Positions 37,015-46,243 of a DNA stretch of 64,000 bases are shown one piece after another (within the stretch, counting starts at the first letter, position 1; the number at the start of each line of letters is the position of its first letter). The stretch comes from Rhodobiaceae bacterium UBA7804 (GTDB lineage: Bacteria > Pseudomonadota > Alphaproteobacteria > Parvibaculales > Parvibaculaceae), in contig DLCG01000013.1 in NCBI GenBank assembly GCA_002480495.1, positions 10,080 to 74,079 of the forward strand, written 5' to 3'. Position numbers and translations under genes: made by a program. The notes beneath the pieces are model-generated. The model was not told the DNA's origin, searched no databases, and worked only from the letters and a program-made list of their open reading frames with translations.

Positions 37015-37380
37015 CTAGCCCATATGGAAGGCGACGAACTTGTTGCCATCCAGATCGCGGAAGTAGCCGCCATAGAAGGTCTCGCCGCGAAGGCCCGGCG
37101 CTCCCTCGTCCTTCCCGCCAAGGCTGAGCGCTTTCGCATGCATCTTGTCGACATTCTCGCGAGAGCCCACCGCCAGGGCCACCATAGTGCCATTGCCGAA
37201 CGTCGCCTTGTTACCGTCATGCGGCTTCGTGACGGCAAGCATCGGCCCGCCATTGCTCCAGCCGACGAAGCGCCCTGGGTCCGACATCGCCTTCTTGGCA
37301 CCAATTACGGACAGCAGTTCGTCATAGAATGCCACGGCACGATCGAGATCGTTCGTACCGACCATCACATATCCAATCAT
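37015..37380 (-). CDS. VOC-family (glyoxalase/bleomycin-resistance-like) protein
   Basis: A 121-residue single-module VOC protein: MVGTNDLDRAVAFYDELLSV at the start, then MLAVTKPHDG, and YGGYFRDLDGNKFVAFH at the end. Putative metal ligands are the His in PHDG, Glu in GETF and His in AFH, but assignment is uncertain. The substrate is unknown. It is downstream of clpA on the same strand, but a terminator lies between. Confidence 0.85.
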   Translation of the reverse strand: MIGYVMVGTNDLDRAVAFYDELLSVIGAKKAMSDPGRFVGWSNGGPMLAVTKPHDGNKATFGNGTMVALAVGSRENVDKMHAKALSLGGKDEGAPGLRGETFYGGYFRDLDGNKFVAFHMG

Positions 37381-37419
37381 GTCTCTCTAGCTCCCTGATA
37401 CTTGTTGTTTGTTGCACGC

Positions 37420-37460
37420 AAAAAGGACGGCCGGAAAATCCTTTGTTCCGACCGCCCTTT
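37420..37460 (-). terminator. Terminator of clpA
   Basis: A 15-base stem with two mismatches (AAAGGACGGCCGGAA at 37422-37436 and TTCCGACCGCCCTTT at 37446-37460) followed, on the minus strand, by a run of T. Confidence 0.75.
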
Positions 37461-37493
37461 GTCTTTTATCCCCGCATTCTTGCGAGGCTCATA

Positions 37494-39878
37494 TCATTCT
37501 ACCAGCAAAGGCACCTTTGGCACCGTACCACCGCCTGAGCCACCCGAACCGTCACGCGGCTTCTTCGTACGAGGCTTCTTCGGCCCACCACCGCTGGGAC
37601 TGCGCGGGTGCGCCGGCTCGATATCGAAGGACAGAGCATCGCCCGACACTTCGACGCGGACATGTCCGCCCTTCACCAGCTTCCCGAAGAGAACTTCGTC
37701 CGCCAGAGGCTTCTTGATATTTTCCTGGATAACGCGAGCAAGCGGCCGAGCGCCCATCTGCTCGTCATATCCACGTTCGGCAAGCCAACTATTGGCCTCC
37801 GGTGTCAGTTCGATCGTGACGTGGCGGTCTGCAAGCTGAGCCTCCAACTGCAGCACGAACTTCTCGACAACCTGCGCGATGACATCCTCCGGCAGATGGC
37901 CGAAGGGAATAACGGCATCGAGACGATTGCGGAATTCCGGCGTGAAGAGCCGCTTGATGGCGTCTTCGTCATCGCCCACACGCTTCTTTTGAGCGAAGCC
38001 TATCGTCGGCTTCGCCATGTCCGCAGCCCCTGCATTCGTGGTCATGATGAGAACCACATTACGGAAGTCGATCTTCTTGCCGTTATGGTCCGTCAGCTTG
38101 CCGTGATCCATGACCTGCAACAGGATGTTGAAGAGGTCCGGATGCGCCTTCTCGATCTCGTCCAGAAGCAATACGCAATGCGGATGCTGATCGACGCCAT
38201 CGGTCAGAAGACCGCCTTGATCGAAACCCACATAGCCGGGCGGAGCGCCAATGAGCCGCGAGACCGTATGCCGCTCCATATACTCCGACATATCGAAACG
38301 GAGCATCTCAACGCCGAGAACCGACGCAAGTTGACGCGCGACTTCCGTCTTGCCGACGCCCGTCGGACCTGAGAAGAGATAGCACCCGATGGGCTTCTCC
38401 GCTTCGCGCAGACCGGCACGCGCCAGCTTGATCGCTGCGGCAAGAGCATCGATGGCAGCATCCTGACCGAACACGACACGTTTCAGCTCGGTATCGAGAT
38501 CCTTGAGCTTTTCCGTATCGCTCTTCGAGACCGACTTGGGCGGAATGCGGGCCATCGTGGCGATCACAGCTTCGATTTCGGCGACGCCGATCGTTTTCTT
38601 GCGGCGAGATTCCGCAAGGAGCATTTGCGATGCGCCCGCCTCGTCGATCACATCGATCGCCTTATCGGGAAGCTTCCGGTCATGCATGTATTTCGCGGAG
38701 AGTTCGACAGCCGCCTTCACCGCGTCGTTGGTGTAGCGAACCTTGTGGAACTCTTCGAAATAAGGCTTGAGCCCCTTCAGTATCTTCACCGAGTCCGGCA
38801 CCGAAGGTTCGACCACGTCGATCTTCTGGAAGCGGCGAACAAGGGCCCGGTCCTTCTCGAAATGCTGGCGATATTCCTTGTAGGTCGTCGACCCGATGCA
38901 GCGCACCGAACCGCTTGCCAGCGCAGGCTTCAGCAGATTGGACGCATCCATTGCGCCACCGCTCGTTGCGCCCGCACCGATAACCGTGTGAATTTCGTCG
39001 ATGAACATGATCGCACCGGGATAGGCTTCGATCTCCTTGATCACTGCCTTGATGCGTTCCTCGAAGTCACCGCGATACCGCGTGCCCGCGAGAAGCGTAC
39101 CCATGTCGAGCGAGAAGATGGTCGCTTCCTTGAGAACGTCGGGCACCTCGCCTTTCACGATACGACGCGCAAGTCCCTCGGCAATTGCCGTCTTGCCGAC
39201 GCCGGGATCGCCGACGAAGAGCGGATTGTTCTTGGACCGGCGGCAAAGTATCTGAATGGTGCGTTCGACTTCGCGCTCGCGCCCGATAAGCGGATCGATC
39301 TTTCCCTGCTTCGCCTTCTCGTTGAGATTCACGCAGTAATTGTCGAGCGCCTCGGTCGTTCGCTCCTTGCCGCGACCACGCTCGCCAGCCTCGGCCTCTT
39401 CCTGTGCACCTCGAACAGGACGCGTTTCGCTCATATCGCTGCGTTTCGCGATGCCGTGACTGATATAGTTCACCGCGTCATAGCGCGTCATGTCCTGCTC
39501 CTGCAGGAAATACGCGGCGTGGCTTTCGCGCTCCGCAAACATTGCGACAAGCACATTGGCTCCCGTCACTTCTTCCCTGCCGGAAGACTGCACATGGATG
39601 ACGGCACGCTGGATAACTCTCTGGAAACCGGCCGTCGGCTTGGAGTCCTCGCCATTCTCGACCACGAGGCTCGAAAGCTCGTTATCGACGTAATTGACGA
39701 GCTGCTGCCGGAGCAGATCCATATCGACATTACATGCCCGCATCACAGCGGCTGCATCGCTGTCATCCATCAGGGAAAGCAGGAGATGTTCGAGCGTGGC
39801 GTATTCATGGTTACGCTCATTGGCGAGCGCCAGCGCGCGATGAAGCCCCTCCTCCAGGTTACGTGAAAACGTCGGCAC
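37494..39878 (-). CDS. clpA: ATP-dependent Clp protease ATP-binding subunit ClpA
   Basis: Unfoldase of 794 residues that feeds substrates to ClpP. The N-domain begins VPTFSRNLEEGLHRALALAN. Two AAA+ modules follow, with Walker A sites GDPGVGKTAIAEG and GPTGVGKTEVARQ and Walker B sites MFIDEIHT and LLLDEIEKAH; an IGF-like ClpP-binding loop appears as IGFAQKK. The C-terminus has a Gly/Pro/Lys-rich tail. The GTG at 39878 fits the family start and has GAAGG six bases upstream. clpS lies 47 bases upstream on the same strand. Confidence 0.96.
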   Translation of the reverse strand: MPTFSRNLEEGLHRALALANERNHEYATLEHLLLSLMDDSDAAAVMRACNVDMDLLRQQLVNYVDNELSSLVVENGEDSKPTAGFQRVIQRAVIHVQSSGREEVTGANVLVAMFAERESHAAYFLQEQDMTRYDAVNYISHGIAKRSDMSETRPVRGAQEEAEAGERGRGKERTTEALDNYCVNLNEKAKQGKIDPLIGREREVERTIQILCRRSKNNPLFVGDPGVGKTAIAEGLARRIVKGEVPDVLKEATIFSLDMGTLLAGTRYRGDFEERIKAVIKEIEAYPGAIMFIDEIHTVIGAGATSGGAMDASNLLKPALASGSVRCIGSTTYKEYRQHFEKDRALVRRFQKIDVVEPSVPDSVKILKGLKPYFEEFHKVRYTNDAVKAAVELSAKYMHDRKLPDKAIDVIDEAGASQMLLAESRRKKTIGVAEIEAVIATMARIPPKSVSKSDTEKLKDLDTELKRVVFGQDAAIDALAAAIKLARAGLREAEKPIGCYLFSGPTGVGKTEVARQLASVLGVEMLRFDMSEYMERHTVSRLIGAPPGYVGFDQGGLLTDGVDQHPHCVLLLDEIEKAHPDLFNILLQVMDHGKLTDHNGKKIDFRNVVLIMTTNAGAADMAKPTIGFAQKKRVGDDEDAIKRLFTPEFRNRLDAVIPFGHLPEDVIAQVVEKFVLQLEAQLADRHVTIELTPEANSWLAERGYDEQMGARPLARVIQENIKKPLADEVLFGKLVKGGHVRVEVSGDALSFDIEPAHPRSPSGGGPKKPRTKKPRDGSGGSGGGTVPKVPLLVE

Positions 39879-39925
39879 TCCGAACCTTCCCTTCTGCTGA
39901 ACTTGGGTACAGCCTGAACGCGCTA

Positions 39926-40258
39926 CTAATCTCTCTCCATCGTACATTGCAGCGGATGCTGGTGCTGGCGCGCGAAATCCATCACCTGCGTAACTTTCGT
40001 TTCCGCCACTTCATACGTGTACAAACCGCACACGCCCACGCCGTGCTGATGGACGTGGAGCATTATCAATGTGGCCTCCTCTCGCCCCTTGTTGAAAAAG
40101 TGCTCCAGAACATGAACGACGAATTCCATCGGGGTGTAATCGTCGTTAAGCAGCAACACCTTGTAGAGCGAGGGCTTTTTGGTTTTTGGCTTCGTCTTCG
40201 TGATGACGCCGGTGCCTGCGCCTCCGTCTTCATCACCGCGCCGCCTGTCGTCGGACAT
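39926..40258 (-). CDS. clpS: ClpS, ClpA adaptor of the N-end rule pathway
   Basis: A 110-residue adaptor. After a 30-residue charged arm comes YKVLLLNDDYTPMEFVVHVL, whose Asn-Asp and Met form the N-degron pocket, then HVHQHGVGVCGLYTYEVAE. The segment matches ClpS closely. It delivers proteins with hydrophobic N-termini to ClpAP and blocks other ClpA substrates. It is the first gene of clpS-clpA. Confidence 0.96.
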   Translation of the reverse strand: MSDDRRRGDEDGGAGTGVITKTKPKTKKPSLYKVLLLNDDYTPMEFVVHVLEHFFNKGREEATLIMLHVHQHGVGVCGLYTYEVAETKVTQVMDFARQHQHPLQCTMERD

Positions 40259-40783
40259 ACCCCATTCCTGCCGAAATCTTGCCTGCCGCGGTCTTTCAAC
40301 CTGACGACAGTAACTCTGAAACCTTCAACTCTTTGATAGATAGTCGACCATATCGAAAATCAAAGATCATCCTTATCCTAGCCAGATTCGAGCCCCTGCC
40401 GAGAGGGCTTGCGTAAGGCGCCGGCACGCTGCAACCGTGCCCCCTGAAACGCCCGGTCACCTGCCTGTCTCGTGCATGGCGAACTTGCGCGGGCGCGCCA
40501 CGAAATCGCGCCACAGAACTGCCCTGACCGACAAAAACTCGTCCGACGCCCGTTTAGCTTGAGAGACAGAAGCCGGTTAACGAAATATTAACCCTGTTAA
40601 TAAATTGGTAATACACATTTCTTATGTTCGAAAGCTGTCGTAAGCGCTCAAGATTCCTAGGGTTTTTGTAAATTTTCTGGCCCAGGGGTCTTCGCAAACT
40701 GTGGTTCTGCCGCTACAGTTTTTGGGGATAAGTTTCCGGGGGCGCGTTCGGGCAGGACGCGCCGGCAAGAGGGGTCAAGTGAC
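40259..40783. other. Intergenic control region between clpS and the D-Ala-D-Ala carboxypeptidase gene
   Basis: A 525-base gap between divergent genes with no convincing frame or RNA gene. Nearest clpS (40330-40369) lies an inverted repeat, ATCAAAG/CTTTGAT, in an AT-rich stretch that probably holds its promoter. The segment 40575-40680 is AT-rich and contains a perfect CtrA-type box. A purine-rich GAGGGG lies before the carboxypeptidase ATG. Confidence 0.6.
40577..40591 (+). promoter_or_regulatory. Perfect CtrA box (TTAA-N7-TTAA) upstream of the carboxypeptidase gene
   Basis: TTAA at 40577-40580 and at 40588-40591 are separated by exactly seven bases and followed by C, the full CtrA consensus. 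A possible -10, TAATAC, lies at 40609-40614, 17 bases after the second half-site, which puts that half-site in the -35 region as in CtrA-activated promoters. Another TTAA occurs at 40597. Confidence 0.6.
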
Positions 40784-42427
40784 ATGCAGGGGCCTGCGCT
40801 CACGAGTAATGCGCGCAAAACCTCCAATGTGAAGGGGCAGACCCTGCGCCTGTTGGCGTTGGGACTTTTGGCTGCCTTTGCTTGGGCTTTGGCGCAGCCG
40901 GTTCACGCAGCGACGCCGCCGACGGCATCGCTCGTCATGGACGCCCACTCCGGGAAAATACTCTATTCACGCAATGCCGACGAATACCGCTATCCGGCAT
41001 CCCTCACCAAGGTAATGACGCTTTACCTCCTGTTTGAAGGACTGGAAGCTAAAAAGTTCACTCTGAAATCCCGCATCACCATGACCCCCCGCGGAGCGGG
41101 AATGCCGCCTTCGAAACTGGGTCTTAGGGCCGGGCAGACGATCAGCGTCGAGGATGCGATCCTCGCGCTCGTAACGCGTTCAGCCAATGATGTCGCCTCG
41201 GCGGTTGGAGCCTTCCTTGCGGGGACAGAAGACGATTTCGCCGTGAAGATGACGAAAAAAGCGCACGAACTCGGCATGTCGCGCACCACCTACAAGAATG
41301 CTTCGGGGCTGCCGAATAGCGCTCAGAAGACCACCGCGCGCGATCAAGCCAAGCTGGCGAAGCGTATTCGCGAGGATTTCCCTCAATATTACCACTACTT
41401 CAGCACGGAATATTTCGTCTGGGGAAAGTCCCGCATTCGCAATCACAACCATCTTCTTGGCAAATATGAAGGCACGACGGGCCTGAAAACCGGCTACACC
41501 AATGCCTCGGGATTTAACCTGACGGCCACGGTAGAACGGGACGACAAGTTTCTCATCGGTGTCGTAATGGGCGGCAAAAAGGCCAAGCTCCGCGACGCCC
41601 AGATGGTGGAAATCCTCGACAAGGCGTTTCCTCGCGCAGTGGCCATGAAGGGCGGCAATACGCTTATGGCTGCCGCCGCCCCTCCTCCAACTCCCATTCT
41701 CCGTCCAGTTGGACTCGTGAACGACAATGATCGCTCCGAACTACTGCAGCTCGCTTCTTCGATTGAAGATGAGCGAGCCCCCGACGAGGAGACCTATGCT
41801 GCAAATGGGTGGACCGCAGAGCCTCCAGCCGCCGTGGAGACGGCCGCCCTGCCCGTTGCCGCGCCTGAGAGCTCGCAAAAGCAGGGGGCTTCGGCGGCCC
41901 CTGTTGACAGCGTAACAGCCTATGCCGTTGCGGCACTGCGCACGGCCGAAGGCCCGGTGCGTAAGGCCGGAAGAGAAATTGGCAACTTCCTTGTTGCTCC
42001 TGCCAACGCTGCAATCAGCCCCGATGCGGCTGCTAACCCGTTGCTTCGGACCGCTGCCAACGATCCGGCCCGGCGCGAGCCGCCAGCGGCGCAATCCTGG
42101 CGGGAAGGCGATCCTTTGATCCCTGAGGGCACCTGGATCATCCAGATTGGCGCTTATGCCGAGCAGTCGGACGCCGTTGACAGCATCCGCAAGGCGATGC
42201 GGGCAGCGCCATCCGAGCTAGGAGATGCCGTCCCTGTTACGGTGCCTGTAAAGACGGCCGACAACCGGACCCTCTATCGCTCGCGCTTCGGCGGCTTCGA
42301 AGGTGAGACGGCGGCACGAAATGCCTGCGGCCGCCTCGCCCGGGAAGCGATCCAGTGCATCCCTATTCCGCCAGCAAATTGGGCTCTTCCGCAGGCTGGC
42401 GAGAGCAAGGAGAAGCGGCGAGGCTAA
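40784..42427 (+). CDS. D-alanyl-D-alanine carboxypeptidase (S11) with C-terminal SPOR domain
   Basis: Periplasmic penicillin-binding protein of 547 residues that trims the terminal D-Ala of peptidoglycan stem peptides. The signal peptide covers about residues 1-42. The S11 triad is complete: Ser73-x-x-Lys76 in PASLTK, Ser133-Ala-Asn135 and Lys235-Thr-Gly. A long Ala/Pro-rich linker (about 300-450) leads to a SPOR domain (WIIQIGAYAEQSDAVDSI to the end), which binds glycan denuded of peptides and targets proteins to the septum. This architecture suggests action at the division site. It is preceded by a CtrA box and convergent with mipZ. Confidence 0.92.
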   Translation: MQGPALTSNARKTSNVKGQTLRLLALGLLAAFAWALAQPVHAATPPTASLVMDAHSGKILYSRNADEYRYPASLTKVMTLYLLFEGLEAKKFTLKSRITMTPRGAGMPPSKLGLRAGQTISVEDAILALVTRSANDVASAVGAFLAGTEDDFAVKMTKKAHELGMSRTTYKNASGLPNSAQKTTARDQAKLAKRIREDFPQYYHYFSTEYFVWGKSRIRNHNHLLGKYEGTTGLKTGYTNASGFNLTATVERDDKFLIGVVMGGKKAKLRDAQMVEILDKAFPRAVAMKGGNTLMAAAAPPPTPILRPVGLVNDNDRSELLQLASSIEDERAPDEETYAANGWTAEPPAAVETAALPVAAPESSQKQGASAAPVDSVTAYAVAALRTAEGPVRKAGREIGNFLVAPANAAISPDAAANPLLRTAANDPARREPPAAQSWREGDPLIPEGTWIIQIGAYAEQSDAVDSIRKAMRAAPSELGDAVPVTVPVKTADNRTLYRSRFGGFEGETAARNACGRLAREAIQCIPIPPANWALPQAGESKEKRRG

Positions 42428-42445
42428 GGGAGCCTGGGTTTTCTC

Positions 42446-43276
42446 TCAAGCCACCACAGGCAGATTGAGCGCTTCGGCGAGGGCACGCACCTCCGCTCGT
42501 GCCGCGACATGCGACATGGACATCTGCGTGTCGACCCCTTCTTCTCTGAGGTCGAGAAGCGTAAGTCCTGACGGAAACATCTCTCGAAAGATCACACGCT
42601 CGCCAAAACCCGGCCCCGTCCGGAAACCTATCCGTCGCGCAAGCGTTTCGAGCACGGCTTCCACTCGACGCTTGTTCTTCGCATCCACATGCGACAGCCG
42701 GTTGCGGACGACGATCCAGTCGATCTCTCCGCCGTCCGAAACCGCTCGCCGTTTGCGGCACTCCCACACCATCTCGCTGTAAACGCTGGGGCCCAGGACC
42801 TTGTAGCTCTGCGGATCGACACGGCCCAGCAGATCGAAATCCACGAAACTGTCGTTCATCGGCGTTATGAGAGTGTCTGCATGAGCATGCCCCAGGCGCG
42901 ACAGATTGTTGTCGCTGCCCGGACAATCGATCACCAGATAATCATTGGCCGATGAAAGCCGGGATATGGTCCCGGCAAGCTCGGCTTCCTCGGCCGCATT
43001 GGCCTCCGATACAGTTCCGAGGGTCGATCGCACGATGACGGCATGGTCCGGCATGACCAGATTGACATTCGCCGCGTCGGCCCAGGCTTTCCTGTTTTCA
43101 ACATACCGCGTCAATGAACGCTGCCGCCCATCCAGGTCGATCGAGCCAACACGATATCCCGCATGCAAGAGATGCGCGATGATGTGCATGGCAGTGGTCG
43201 TCTTGCCCGACCCGCCCTTTTCATTGCCCAGCACGATTATATGAGCAGGCTTCATTGCCCGCATTTCGTCCGACAT
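42446..43276 (-). CDS. mipZ: MipZ, division-plane positioning ATPase
   Basis: ParA-like ATPase of 276 residues that binds ParB at the poles and inhibits FtsZ, leaving midcell free. The deviant Walker A, GNEKGGSGKTTTAMHI (residues 17-32), and the MipZ-specific SIDLDGRQRS, DSFVDFDLLG and FPSGLTLLDL segments match Caulobacter MipZ. This sets it apart from chromosomal ParA. It is convergent with the SPOR-tailed carboxypeptidase gene, which is also a division-linked protein. Confidence 0.94.
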   Translation of the reverse strand: MSDEMRAMKPAHIIVLGNEKGGSGKTTTAMHIIAHLLHAGYRVGSIDLDGRQRSLTRYVENRKAWADAANVNLVMPDHAVIVRSTLGTVSEANAAEEAELAGTISRLSSANDYLVIDCPGSDNNLSRLGHAHADTLITPMNDSFVDFDLLGRVDPQSYKVLGPSVYSEMVWECRKRRAVSDGGEIDWIVVRNRLSHVDAKNKRRVEAVLETLARRIGFRTGPGFGERVIFREMFPSGLTLLDLREEGVDTQMSMSHVAARAEVRALAEALNLPVVA

Positions 43277-43484
43277 TAAACCCCGCCCAATCCCGAAAAC
43301 ACCGAAACCACAGTCGAATCGCGCGGAGTTTGGGAGCTCCCGGGAAAGGCGTCAACTTGGGCGGCTCGATGCCCCTTGCGGCCTCCCCCATCTCTGCGGC
43401 TACACTTGAAATACTTGCAGTGGCGGGGACGCTGACGAGTTTGCAGCCCCTCATCTCCTTGGCAACAAATCCGGGATACTCCGA

Positions 43485-44852
43485 ATGAATGGCATGCTCA
43501 CCCTCGACCAGCTTTCCGACCTCGTTTCGTCCGGCGAAATCGACACAGTCGTTATGGCCATGCCGGACATGCAGGGCCGTCTGGTTGGCAAGAGGATGGC
43601 GGCCCCATTCTTTCTCGATACCGGCGTTCACGAAACACACGCCTGCAACTACCTCCTCACGGTCGACACGGACATGGAGCCGGTCCCGGGCTACAAAGCA
43701 GCCAGCTGGGCCCAGGGCTATGGCGACTTTGCACTGAAGCCGGATATTGCAACCCTCAGGCGTGTTCCCTGGCTTCCGGGTACCGCCATCGTGATCTGCG
43801 ATACCGTGGATCATCACGGCGAGGACATTCCGCACGCACCGCGATCCATCCTGAAAAAGCAGCTGAAGCGCCTTGCGGCCATAAAGATGAAAGCCTTCAT
43901 GGCTTCGGAACTGGAATTCTATCTGTTCGACGAAACCTATGAGAGCGCCCACGAGAAGAACTACCGGAACCTGAAAAGTCCCAATTGGTACATTGAGGAC
44001 TACCATGTCTTTGCGACCAGCAAGGAAGAAGGGATCATGCGGGCGATCCGCAACGGACTCGAAGGAGCGGGCATTCCAGTCGAAAACTCCAAGGGTGAAT
44101 GGGGACCCGGCCAGGAAGAAATCAACGTCCGGTACGCTGAGGCTCTGGAAATGGCGGATCGCCATACGCTCCTGAAAAATGGCATCAAGGAGATAGCCTG
44201 GCTGCACGGCAAGGCCGTAACCTTCATGGCCAAGTGGAACTACGAGTTGGCCGGATCTTCGTGCCATATCCATATGTCGCTCTGGGACGAAAAGGCAAAG
44301 CAGGCTCACTTCTTCGATAAGGCAGCCGAACCGTATGGCATGTCCGAACTTTGCCAGAACTTCCTCGCTGGCCAGCTACGTCACGCCCATGAGATGACAT
44401 ATTTCCTCGCACCGCAGGTGAACTCCTACAAGCGCTTCGTAAACGGGTCTTTTGCTCCCACCAACATCGTCTGGTCGAATGACAATCGTACGGCAGGCTT
44501 CAGGATGTGCGGCCGCGAAAAAAGTCTCCGTATCGAATGCCGCATTGGCGGAGCGGATCTCAATCCCTACCTCGCCTATGCTGCACTCCTTGCCACTGGT
44601 CTGCAGGGTGTTGAGCAAAAGTTGAGCCTCGAACCTGAGTTTACGGGCGATGCCTATGGCAGCGCGGGCGTCCCTTCTCTCCCCAAGAGCCTTCGCGATG
44701 CTCTGTCGTCCCTGGAAAGGTCGGAGACGCTCCGGTCCGCTCTCGGCGAGGACGTGATCGAGCACTATCTCCACACCGGGCGCTGGGAGCAGATGGAATA
44801 CGAACGTCGGGTGACCGACTGGGAACTTATGAGAGGCTTCGAGCGCGGATGA
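43485..44852 (+). CDS. Glutamine synthetase-like gamma-glutamyl-amine ligase (GlnA4 type)
   Basis: A 455-residue protein of the glutamine synthetase superfamily. It keeps the ATP and metal-binding core: ASELEFYLFDE, EWGPGQEEINVRYAEAL, AGSSCHIHMSLW, and the Arg-rich NRTAGFRMCG and IECRIGGADLNPY. The N-terminus and the segment ETHACNYLLTVDTDMEPVPGY point to the actinobacterial GlnA4/FluG-like branch rather than the nitrogen-assimilating GlnA; it lacks the adenylylation-site tail. Streptomyces GlnA4 is reported to ligate glutamate to ethanolamine, and other members use polyamines. The stop overlaps the next start (ATGA). Whether this one uses ethanolamine, another amino alcohol or a polyamine is unproven. 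Confidence 0.87.
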   Translation: MNGMLTLDQLSDLVSSGEIDTVVMAMPDMQGRLVGKRMAAPFFLDTGVHETHACNYLLTVDTDMEPVPGYKAASWAQGYGDFALKPDIATLRRVPWLPGTAIVICDTVDHHGEDIPHAPRSILKKQLKRLAAIKMKAFMASELEFYLFDETYESAHEKNYRNLKSPNWYIEDYHVFATSKEEGIMRAIRNGLEGAGIPVENSKGEWGPGQEEINVRYAEALEMADRHTLLKNGIKEIAWLHGKAVTFMAKWNYELAGSSCHIHMSLWDEKAKQAHFFDKAAEPYGMSELCQNFLAGQLRHAHEMTYFLAPQVNSYKRFVNGSFAPTNIVWSNDNRTAGFRMCGREKSLRIECRIGGADLNPYLAYAALLATGLQGVEQKLSLEPEFTGDAYGSAGVPSLPKSLRDALSSLERSETLRSALGEDVIEHYLHTGRWEQMEYERRVTDWELMRGFERG

Positions 44853-46243
44853 GCGAGACCCTGAAAGTCATATCTCCGGTCGACGGTAGCACTTACGTCG
44901 AACGTCCACTCGCCACCTGGGAGGAAATCGACGGCGCCCTCTCAGCCGCGAAAGCAGCACAGGCCGCATGGAAGTACATTCCGGTCGCGGAGCGCGCGGC
45001 GTTATGCCTTCGCTTCGTCGAGGCGTTCCTTGCCATGAAGGATGAGATTGTCCCCGAACTTGCCTGGCAGATGGGGCGGCCCGTTGCCTATGGCGCGGGC
45101 GAATTGAAGGGATTTGAGGAACGCGCGCGCTACATGATCGCTATCGCCGGGGACGCTCTGGCGGATATCGATGCAGGCCCGAAGGAAGGGTTTAGGCGTT
45201 GGGTGCGCCGGGAGCCCGTCGGCACGGTGCTCGCCATCGCCGCCTGGAATTACCCTTACCTGATCGCCGTGAACTCGGTCATCCCGGCTCTTATGGCCGG
45301 CAATTCAGTGATCCTCAAACATTCCGGCCAGACTCCGCTCTGCGCGGAACGCTTTGCAGCGGCATTCGCGAGAGCCGGCGCACCGGATGGTCTTTTCCAG
45401 ATCGCGCATATGAGTCACGAAATGACGGAACGCACGATCGGGGACCCACGCACAGATCAGGTCATGTTCACAGGCTCTGTAGCCGGCGGCCACGCTGTCG
45501 TGAAGGCTGCTTCCAACCGTTTCATCGGCATCGGTCTTGAACTTGGCGGCAAAGACCCCGCCTATGTCCGCGCCGACGCGAACCTTCCCTTCGCCGTCGA
45601 AAACCTCGTGGATGGTGCCTATTTCAATTCCGGCCAGTCTTGCTGCGGCAAGGAACGCCTGTATGTCCACGCCGACGTCTACGACGAATTCGTCGAGGGT
45701 TTTGTCGACCTGACGAAGAAATACAAGCTGGGCGATCCTCTCGACCCGGAGACGACCATCGGCCCGATGGTGCGCGCTTCTGCCGCCCAATTCGTACGCG
45801 GGCAGATCGAGCAGGCCAAGCGCGCCGGCGCCCGGGCGCTCGTCGGAGAAGCCCAGTTTCCCGCATCGAAGGAAGGCACGCCGTATCTGGGCCCGGAAGT
45901 CCTGGTCGACGTGAACCATCAGATGGACGTGATGCGGGAAGAAACGTTCGGTCCCGTCATCGGCATCATGAAGGTCTCCTCCGACGAGGAAGCGATCCAG
46001 CTCATGAATGACAGCCCCTATGGGCTCACGGCCTCCGTCTGGACGGAGGATGAAGAGGTGGGCGAAAAGATCGGCGAGCAGATCGACACCGGGACCTTCT
46101 TCCTCAATCGCTGCGACTATCTCGACCCAGCTCTCGCCTGGACCGGCGTCAAGGATACCGGCCGCGGCGCAACGCTCTCGCGCGTCGGCTATGAGTTTGT
46201 CACCCGGCCGAAGAGCTATCACCTGAGAACCAAAACAAAATGA
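44849..46243 (+). CDS. Aldehyde dehydrogenase of the glutamine synthetase-like operon
   Basis: NAD(P)-dependent aldehyde dehydrogenase of 464 residues. The catalytic Cys is Cys265 in FNSGQSCCGKERL, an unusual Cys-Cys pair; the Glu lies in GLELGGKDP; and the conserved Asn is in AAWNYPY. It resembles AldC of the mycobacterial glnA4 locus and differs clearly from the PuuC-like enzyme at 17.3 kb. It would oxidise a gamma-glutamylated aldehyde to the acid. It overlaps both neighbours by four bases, so the three genes are translationally coupled. Confidence 0.88.
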   Translation: MSETLKVISPVDGSTYVERPLATWEEIDGALSAAKAAQAAWKYIPVAERAALCLRFVEAFLAMKDEIVPELAWQMGRPVAYGAGELKGFEERARYMIAIAGDALADIDAGPKEGFRRWVRREPVGTVLAIAAWNYPYLIAVNSVIPALMAGNSVILKHSGQTPLCAERFAAAFARAGAPDGLFQIAHMSHEMTERTIGDPRTDQVMFTGSVAGGHAVVKAASNRFIGIGLELGGKDPAYVRADANLPFAVENLVDGAYFNSGQSCCGKERLYVHADVYDEFVEGFVDLTKKYKLGDPLDPETTIGPMVRASAAQFVRGQIEQAKRAGARALVGEAQFPASKEGTPYLGPEVLVDVNHQMDVMREETFGPVIGIMKVSSDEEAIQLMNDSPYGLTASVWTEDEEVGEKIGEQIDTGTFFLNRCDYLDPALAWTGVKDTGRGATLSRVGYEFVTRPKSYHLRTKTK

